Assembly (NCBI GenBank): GCA_937930625.1 | Contig: CALHBW010000210.1 | Span: forward strand, 1 to 9,329 | Reading direction: 5' to 3' | DNA length: 9,329 nucleotides | From: an uncultured Saprospiraceae bacterium | Lineage (GTDB): Bacteria > Bacteroidota > Bacteroidia > Chitinophagales > Saprospiraceae | Shown here: positions 4,963 to 9,329 of the stretch, in pieces | Position numbering within the stretch: position 1 is the stretch's first letter | How the letters are laid out: every line of letters starts with the position of its first letter | The notes under the pieces: generated by a model | The model's input: only the letters and a program-made list of their open reading frames with translations | Told to the model about the DNA's origin: nothing | The model's database searches: none | Made by a program: the position numbers and the translations under genes

Positions 4963-6561
4963 ATGGTAAAGACAGATATATTGGTCGTAGGCGCAGGAAT
5001 TGCCGGATTGACCTTTGCATTGAAAACGGCGCACCGCCGTCCTGACCTGAAAATCACCGTACTAACTAAGACAAATCGTGAAGAAAGCAACACGCGCTAC
5101 GCGCAAGGAGGCGTGGCTGCGGTATGGGATTTTGAGACAGATTCTTACAAAAAACATATTGAAGATACGCTGGACGCAGGTGATGGTTTGTGCGATGAGG
5201 ATATTGTGGAAATTGTAGTAAAAGAAGGACCTGAACGCGTGAAAGAAATTATCGAATGGGGAACGCGATTTGATAAACACGGAGCAACATACGACTTGGG
5301 AAAAGAAGGCGGACATTCCGAAAATCGTATTCTACATTATAAAGATTATACCGGTTGGGAGATACTACGCGCGATGCTCGAAAAGGCGAAAACGATGCCC
5401 AACATCGAGATTCACGACCACTTTTTTGCTGTTGATTTGATTTCTCAACACCACTTGGGGCATGTCGTCACGCGACTCAATACCAATATTGAATGTTACG
5501 GTGCGTATGTGTTGGATTTGGCGACAAATCATATTGAAACCATCTTAGCAAAAATTACAGTCGTAGCAACCGGCGGCGCGGGGCAAGTGTATCGTAGCAC
5601 GACCAATCCTGTCATTGCCACGGGCGATGGCATCGCTATGGCATACCGTATGAAAGGGCGTTTGGAAAATATGGAATTTGTCCAATTCCACCCAACTTCG
5701 CTCTTCAATCCGGCGGGCGAAAATCCGGCGTTTTTGGTATCGGAAGCGGTGCGTGGTTTTGGGGCGATTTTGAAGAGCAAAGAAGGCGAAGAATTTATGC
5801 ACCTCTACGACGAGCGCAAGTCACTCGCACCCCGCGACATCGTGGCACGCGCCATCGATAATGAAATGAAAAAACGCGGTGACGAACACATGTGCCTTGA
5901 TTGTTCGCACTTGGATAAAGAGAAATTTATCGCACATTTCCCGACGATTTATGAAAAATGTATGAGCCTCGGCATCGACCCGATGAAAGATTTAATTCCC
6001 GTCGTACCCGCTGCACATTACGTATGCGGAGGTATCAAAACAGATGAGATAGGACGCACTTCTGTGAAAAATATGTACGCCTGTGGCGAATGTACCAGTA
6101 GCGGTTTGCATGGTGCTAATCGCTTGGCATCCAATTCCTTATTAGAAGCGATGGTATTTGCTCATCGTATATTTGAAGAAGTTGTTGAAAGAGTGGATGA
6201 TATAGAAATCAAGGCGAATATTCCACAATGGAACGCCGAAAGCACCAGCGACCCGAAAGAAATGGTACTCATCACGCAGAGCATGAAAGAGTTGAAGGAA
6301 ATTATGAGTAATTATGTGGGCATTGTACGCTCGAATGTGCGTCTGAAACGTGCCGCAGACCGCCTACTTTTACTTTATAATGAAACCGAACGACTCTACG
6401 GTTCTACAACGCTTTCCCCCCAACTCATGGAGCTTCGTAACCTGATTACAATTGGCTATCTCATCACGACTTCTGCCCAAATGCGCCGCGAAAGCCGAGG
6501 CTTACATTACACGACAGATTATCCTGAAAAATTGGGTTTTGCAGAAACGGTACTGCGTTGA
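4963..6561 (+). CDS. nadB: L-aspartate oxidase
   Basis: 532 residues, close to the 540 of the E. coli enzyme. This cytoplasmic flavoprotein oxidises L-aspartate to iminoaspartate, which quinolinate synthase (NadA) condenses with dihydroxyacetone phosphate in de novo NAD synthesis. Visible features: the dinucleotide-binding VVGAGIAGL (8-16), SNTRYAQGGVAAV (42-54), GGHSENRILH (116-125), ATGGAGQVY (202-210), FVQFHPTSL (239-247, catalytic His243), LAPRDIVARA (288-297, catalytic Arg291), AHYVCGGIKT (351-360, His352), and the FAD-binding GLHGANRLASNSLLEA (381-396). These catalytic positions fall within one residue of His244, Arg290 and His351 of E. coli NadB. The C-terminal helical domain is complete. 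SNTRYAQGG and the HGANRLASNSLLE block favour NadB over fumarate reductase or succinate dehydrogenase. ATG 4963 is set by the dinucleotide-binding motif. nadA and nadC are not adjacent. Confidence 0.95.
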   Translation: MVKTDILVVGAGIAGLTFALKTAHRRPDLKITVLTKTNREESNTRYAQGGVAAVWDFETDSYKKHIEDTLDAGDGLCDEDIVEIVVKEGPERVKEIIEWGTRFDKHGATYDLGKEGGHSENRILHYKDYTGWEILRAMLEKAKTMPNIEIHDHFFAVDLISQHHLGHVVTRLNTNIECYGAYVLDLATNHIETILAKITVVATGGAGQVYRSTTNPVIATGDGIAMAYRMKGRLENMEFVQFHPTSLFNPAGENPAFLVSEAVRGFGAILKSKEGEEFMHLYDERKSLAPRDIVARAIDNEMKKRGDEHMCLDCSHLDKEKFIAHFPTIYEKCMSLGIDPMKDLIPVVPAAHYVCGGIKTDEIGRTSVKNMYACGECTSSGLHGANRLASNSLLEAMVFAHRIFEEVVERVDDIEIKANIPQWNAESTSDPKEMVLITQSMKELKEIMSNYVGIVRSNVRLKRAADRLLLLYNETERLYGSTTLSPQLMELRNLITIGYLITTSAQMRRESRGLHYTTDYPEKLGFAETVLR

Positions 6562-6573
6562 GTTCAGAAATTT

Positions 6574-6588
6574 TAAACATGCTCTAAA
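6574..6588 (+). repeat. TAAACATGCTC repeat, copy A
   Basis: TAAACATGCTCTAAA lies 13 bp after the nadB stop. Its exact reverse complement is at 7067-7081, and a third near-copy is at 7230-7245. Shorter relatives (TAAACATGCC) sit at 235-244 and 340-349. Confidence 0.75.
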
Positions 6589-6613
6589 TGCAACCCTTTT
6601 GAAAACAATAAGT

Positions 6614-6766
6614 AGTAAGTATTGAATAATCGACATCTTTTGAGCAGGGTATTTTTTTGTCAGACGAAGCTCATTTTGACGATTATAGCCGAGCTACATG
6701 AGGAAAAATAGCTGAAGTATGGCGAAAAAAGACACGTTCAAAAATGTCGATTATTTGATGCTTACT
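6614..6766. mobile_element. MITE-like element with ~30-bp terminal inverted repeats
   Basis: 6614-6643 (AGTAAGTATTGAATAATCGA then CATCTTTTGA) pairs with 6738-6766, differing by three substitutions and about one inserted base. The next four bases outside each end are AAGT (6610-6613 and 6767-6770), a possible target-site duplication. The 94-bp interior has no coding frame of note. Size, terminal repeats and flanking duplication fit a non-autonomous insertion element. The transposase family is not identifiable from this alone, and a decayed IS remnant is equally possible. Confidence 0.55.
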
Positions 6767-6809
6767 AAGTGCAAGTACAAATTCAAGCGTCAAGTTCAAG
6801 TTCAATAAT

Positions 6810-6830
6810 TAATTCACTTTCAGTGAATTA
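6810..6830. repeat. Perfect 9-bp hairpin
   Basis: TAATTCACT-TTC-AGTGAATTA forms a perfect stem with a 3-nt loop. It follows a short run of CAAGTTCAAGTTCAA-type repeats and lies outside any convincing gene. An open frame across this area (6769-7071) translates repeats. Confidence 0.5.
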
Positions 6831-6925
6831 TGAAACATTAAAGTGTCGCTTAGTTCAGTCCAACCACTTACTTAGCTACTTTTATACGTATAAGTACTTT
6901 GTTTATGTTTTTGTTGGCGATTTTA

Positions 6926-7058
6926 GGTTCTTTGATAATTTTTGCAAATTCAATAAAACGCTCTTTTCACGCAGAGAACGCAGTGTGCTGATAATCAATT
7001 CTCTGCGACCTCTGCGTTCTCCGCGTGAGACACTATTTGCAAAAATTGTCAAAGAACC
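6926..7058. repeat. 133-bp nested palindrome with CTCTGCG core
   Basis: Outer arms 6926-6949 and 7035-7058 (GGTTCTTTGA.AATTTTTGCAA type) match at 23 of 24 positions. Inner arms 6967-6983 (TCACGCAGAGAACGCAG) and 7012-7028 match at 16 of 17. The inner arms hold the CTCTGCG words also seen at 283-310. The inner core looks like a widespread Bacteroidota repeat sitting symmetrically inside a second inverted repeat. Open frames over it (6769-7071, 7025-7213) are translations of repeats. Confidence 0.75.
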
Positions 7059-7066
7059 GGATTTTA

Positions 7067-7081
7067 TTTAGAGCATGTTTA
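7067..7081 (-). repeat. TAAACATGCTC repeat, copy B (inverted)
   Basis: TTTAGAGCATGTTTA is the exact reverse complement of 6574-6588. It runs directly into the 32-bp dispersed repeat beginning at 7079. Confidence 0.75.
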
Positions 7082-7110
7082 TACTGTGAACGGCATAAAT
7101 TTCGGAAAAT
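7079..7110 (-). repeat. 32-bp dispersed repeat, copy 2 (inverted)
   Basis: Exact reverse complement of 247-278 (TTATACTGTGAACGGCATAA then ATTTCGGAAAAT). The two copies face each other across 6.8 kb that includes the hydrolase, glycosyltransferase, sigma and nadB genes. Confidence 0.85.
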
Positions 7111-7125
7111 GGAAATCTGGCGCAC

Positions 7126-7213
7126 CTACTCGTCAGACGAATCCCTTTATTCAGTGCGAATATTTTATGAGGCAAATCATTGCGTTTCACAAAAACCTTC
7201 GTCTGCCGAGTAG
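7126..7213. repeat. 16-bp inverted repeat inside a TAAACATGCTC-bounded unit
   Basis: CTACTCGTCAGACGAA (7126-7141) and TTCGTCTGCCGAGTAG (7198-7213) are complementary at 15 of 16 positions, enclosing 56 bp. Outside them, TTTAGAGCATGTTTA (7067-7081) and TAAACATGCTCTTAAA (7230-7245) form another inverted pair with one extra base. The segment 7067-7245 is therefore a nested inverted unit of about 180 bp, possibly a composite or decayed mobile element. Confidence 0.6.
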
Positions 7214-7229
7214 TACCCGAAAGCAAACT

Positions 7230-7245
7230 TAAACATGCTCTTAAA
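7230..7245 (+). repeat. TAAACATGCTC repeat, copy C
   Basis: TAAACATGCTCTTAAA is in the same orientation as copy A at 6574, with one inserted T. It closes the inverted unit that begins at 7067. Confidence 0.65.
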
Positions 7246-7916
7246 AAACTGTTAACTTTTTATAAGATTGAGTAATGAAGAGAAAACAACCCGAATTAAC
7301 AATTCATTATTTTGAATTTACTTAAAAAACATACGAATGAATCAATTTTATATTTTGTTAAAAAATAAATAATTAAGTGACCTTAAGTTAACTTCCCGTC
7401 TCAACATCAAAATACTAATTATAAAATTTTTATAATTTAAACAATGATATAGAAAACCACAGCTCTCCACCGAAACTCTCCGTATTCACTTCTGCAAATT
7501 TCCACACACATCCAAATAACAATTTTCCACCTTTTTGTCTACCTGTAATAGTTTAGCAGCAAATGCTTGTACTAAACTAAATGTCATTTTCATGCCTGAT
7601 AATTTGCTGAAAGCAAGTTATTATTGGCTTGAATATGATGTTTGAGTTTGTATTTGCACTAAGGCAACTGGACTTTGGACATTGGGGAACTGGGAAATTA
7701 GGCTAACGAAGACATAATTCGCTGTTTATCCGTAAAATAAAAATTGCAATAAAAATAATTCAAGGTGAAATGCAAATCAGCATAAGTTACTGATAATGAG
7801 TATTTTATCTAATTTTCCGGTTTCCTAATTACCTGATGTCCAAAGTCCAGTAAGCAATATTCGTATAGACAAAAACATGATTATTAAGCGTATATTTTTA
7901 TAGAACATTGATTATT
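7246..7916. other. 671-bp region without a confident gene
   Basis: AT-rich leader region of the mannanase gene. It contains the palindrome AAGTTAACTT (7385-7394), a 10-bp hairpin with a 1-nt loop at 7417-7437, and the heptamer-array pair at 7667-7852. On the minus strand a 35-codon frame (7486-7593, starting MKMTFSLVQAFAAKLLQ) overlaps a second frame (7430-7552) with protein-like text (KGGKLLFGCVWKFAEVNTES). Together they could be a decayed gene or chance. No promoter matching the consensus was found near 7917. Confidence 0.5.
7667..7852. repeat. Inverted pair of ACTGGAC heptamer arrays
   Basis: ACTGGACTTTGGACAT (7667-7682) and its exact reverse complement (7836-7851) are the outer ends. Both continue inward with period 7: ACTGGAC, TTTGGAC, ATTGGGG, AACTGGG, AAATTAG on the left; on the right, read inward in reverse complement, ACTGGAC, TTTGGAC, ATCAGGT, AATTAGG, AAACCGG. 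The loop is about 110-130 bp. The structure ends 65 bp before the mannanase start and may lie in its leader or promoter region. Confidence 0.75.
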
Positions 7917-9329
7917 ATGAACAAACTAAAAATAGCACTATGTCTCTGCATAGTGAGCTTTACCTTCTATGCTCAGGCACAACAAACTCCCACGAATCCC
8001 AATGCCAATCAAAAAACGAAGAACATTCTTAATTATCTCCATAATTTGAAGGGAAACGGCATTTTATCCGGTCAGGAAAGTATGTATTGGAATTGGCAAA
8101 ATCAGACGCCAAGCATTGCCACACAAGACCAATACATTCACAATCTGACAGGTAAATATCCGGCTGTATATAGCAGTGATTTTGGTGATTTTCAAATTAA
8201 TGACTATCAAACCAACGAAGCAGAATGCAATGCGGTACGTGATGATGTAGTCAATGCCATCAGAGCATATGCCGGACGCGGAGCATTAATCACCATGTCG
8301 TATCACATGCGTCCACCGACAGTGGGTGTTTGCGCGGATTATAACGAGATTAGAAACCCACAGGACGATAACGGAAATTTTATCACTTTGACGGATGCCC
8401 AAATTGACCAGATAACAACACCGGGCACCGCCCAATACAACGCCACGATAGAGCGATTTGACCAAATCGCAGCTTATTTTAAAGAACTTGAAAATGAGGA
8501 TATAACTGTACTTTGGCGACCTTTCCACGAGATGAACGGCGGCTGGTTTTGGTGGGGGCAGTTGACCCCGTCAAAGTATATCGACTTGTGGAATATGATG
8601 TACGACCGCCTGACCAATTATCACGGCTGCAACAATTTACTGTGGGTATGGAGCGTCAATTATTACAATCAAGATCAGAACCCGGGTGTCTATTATCCCG
8701 GTGATTCGAGGGTAGATGTTTTGGGGGCAGATATTTACACCGACCCCTTTCATGGAGGTGCATACGCACAATATATTTACGACGACCTCAACACATGGGG
8801 CGGTGGCAAACCCATTGCTTTTACCGAAAACGGAACTATGCCCGACGTGAATACCATTAAAAATACCATGCCCAATATGGTTTATTGGCTCACATGGTTT
8901 ACGCACTACGATTCCAATTACAATTCCAACTCCTTATACCAAAGCAATTACGGCAACCCATACACCATAACGCTGGACGAATTGCCCGATTTTGACAACA
9001 CCTGCCCGCCTACGGGTACGCCTTGCAATGACGGCAACCCTAACACCACCAATGACCAAGAAGACGGCAACTGCAATTGCGTAGGTACACCCATACAAAG
9101 CGATTGCGAACTTATCAGTAATGGCAATTTTGATAACGATACATCCGCTTGGGGTTCATGGAATTGTACCCCTTCTGCTTCCGGTGGGACAGCCAATATT
9201 ACAAGCATCAATGCAGGGGCAAACGCCTGGGATGCAGGATTTTCGCAAAGTGGCGTTACACTCGAACAAGGCAAAACTTACACGATTACTTTCCGTGCAA
9301 AGGCAGACAACAACCGTAGTTTCGATTTG
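7917..9329 (+). CDS. Secreted GH26 beta-mannanase with binding module (3' end missing)
   Basis: 471 codons are visible, open to the window edge, so the C terminus is missing. A signal peptide (1-21, ending FTFYAQA) marks it for export. The family 26 glycoside hydrolase domain covers about 32-345. WRPFHEMNGGWFWWG (200-214) carries the acid/base Glu205, and AFTENG (301-306) carries the nucleophile Glu304. SYHMRPP (128-134) is the substrate-cleft His segment and DVLGADIY (267-274) is also family-typical. Predicted reaction: endo-hydrolysis of beta-1,4-mannan, galactomannan or glucomannan outside the cell. A Cys-rich linker (about 363-392, PCNDGNPNTTNDQEDGNCNC) leads to the start of a CBM4/9-like carbohydrate-binding module (about 396 on, LISNGNFDNDTSAWGSW). 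A type IX secretion signal may lie beyond the window. No SusC/D pair is seen upstream, so this is not visibly part of a polysaccharide utilisation locus. Confidence 0.92.
   Translation, partial: MNKLKIALCLCIVSFTFYAQAQQTPTNPNANQKTKNILNYLHNLKGNGILSGQESMYWNWQNQTPSIATQDQYIHNLTGKYPAVYSSDFGDFQINDYQTNEAECNAVRDDVVNAIRAYAGRGALITMSYHMRPPTVGVCADYNEIRNPQDDNGNFITLTDAQIDQITTPGTAQYNATIERFDQIAAYFKELENEDITVLWRPFHEMNGGWFWWGQLTPSKYIDLWNMMYDRLTNYHGCNNLLWVWSVNYYNQDQNPGVYYPGDSRVDVLGADIYTDPFHGGAYAQYIYDDLNTWGGGKPIAFTENGTMPDVNTIKNTMPNMVYWLTWFTHYDSNYNSNSLYQSNYGNPYTITLDELPDFDNTCPPTGTPCNDGNPNTTNDQEDGNCNCVGTPIQSDCELISNGNFDNDTSAWGSWNCTPSASGGTANITSINAGANAWDAGFSQSGVTLEQGKTYTITFRAKADNNRSFDL

Noticed and set aside
4854..5045. 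63-residue open frame over the nadB start region
   Set aside because: Its His/Thr-rich text is the out-of-frame translation of the GTCAGCAC array and it runs into nadB.
6769..7213. Two overlapping plus-strand open frames (100 and 62 residues)
   Set aside because: Both mainly translate the nested palindrome and dispersed repeats; no signal peptide, domain or coding bias is seen.
8286..9274. Several open frames within the mannanase region on both strands
   Set aside because: They are shadows of the long GH26 frame, which carries both catalytic glutamates and runs to the window end.

Overview
The window looks like chromosomal DNA of a Bacteroidota bacterium. Evidence: AT-rich intergenic DNA, start sites without Shine-Dalgarno sequences, a candidate promoter fitting the Bacteroidota TTG/TAnnTTTG pattern, and protein families typical of the phylum. 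A Cys-rich linker in the last gene (CNDGNPNTTND...DGNCNCVG type) is one I associate with Saprospiraceae/Lewinella-like secreted proteins. That placement is inference, not proof.

Layout: (1) 1-345: an AT-rich element with perfect 23-bp terminal inverted repeats, then a mosaic of short repeats running into the next gene's start. (2) 345-1208: an ADP-ribosylglycohydrolase gene (+). (3) 1281-1619 and 1779-2189: two small secreted proteins (-), convergent with the hydrolase gene. A 36-bp stem-loop separates them from it. (4) 2190-2792: 600 bp of non-coding DNA full of inverted repeats. (5) 2793-4564: a two-gene unit, a membrane family 2 glycosyltransferase overlapping an ECF sigma factor by 10 nt. 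(6) 4565-4962: non-coding repeats, hairpins and a likely promoter. (7) 4963-6561: nadB, L-aspartate oxidase, first step of de novo NAD synthesis. (8) 6562-7916: 1.35 kb without a convincing gene, holding MITE-like and palindromic repeats. (9) 7917-9329: a secreted GH26 mannanase with a linker and the start of a carbohydrate-binding module, cut by the window end.

The genes do not form one pathway: they are ordinary single genes or pairs (ADP-ribose metabolism, envelope proteins, sigma/glycosyltransferase, NAD synthesis, mannan degradation). The most unusual content is between them. At least six intergenic loci hold degenerate tandem arrays with a period of exactly 7 or 8 bp, arranged as inverted pairs. 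Each locus uses a different word (ATGAGTAA, CAATTxxx, GAGTTAC, CAATTCAA/CAATGAAG, ATTAACC, GTCAGCAC, GTCCAGT), yet all share the period and the paired layout. In the clearest case nine GTCAGCAC-like octamers directly abut the nadB start codon. I know of no name for this architecture.
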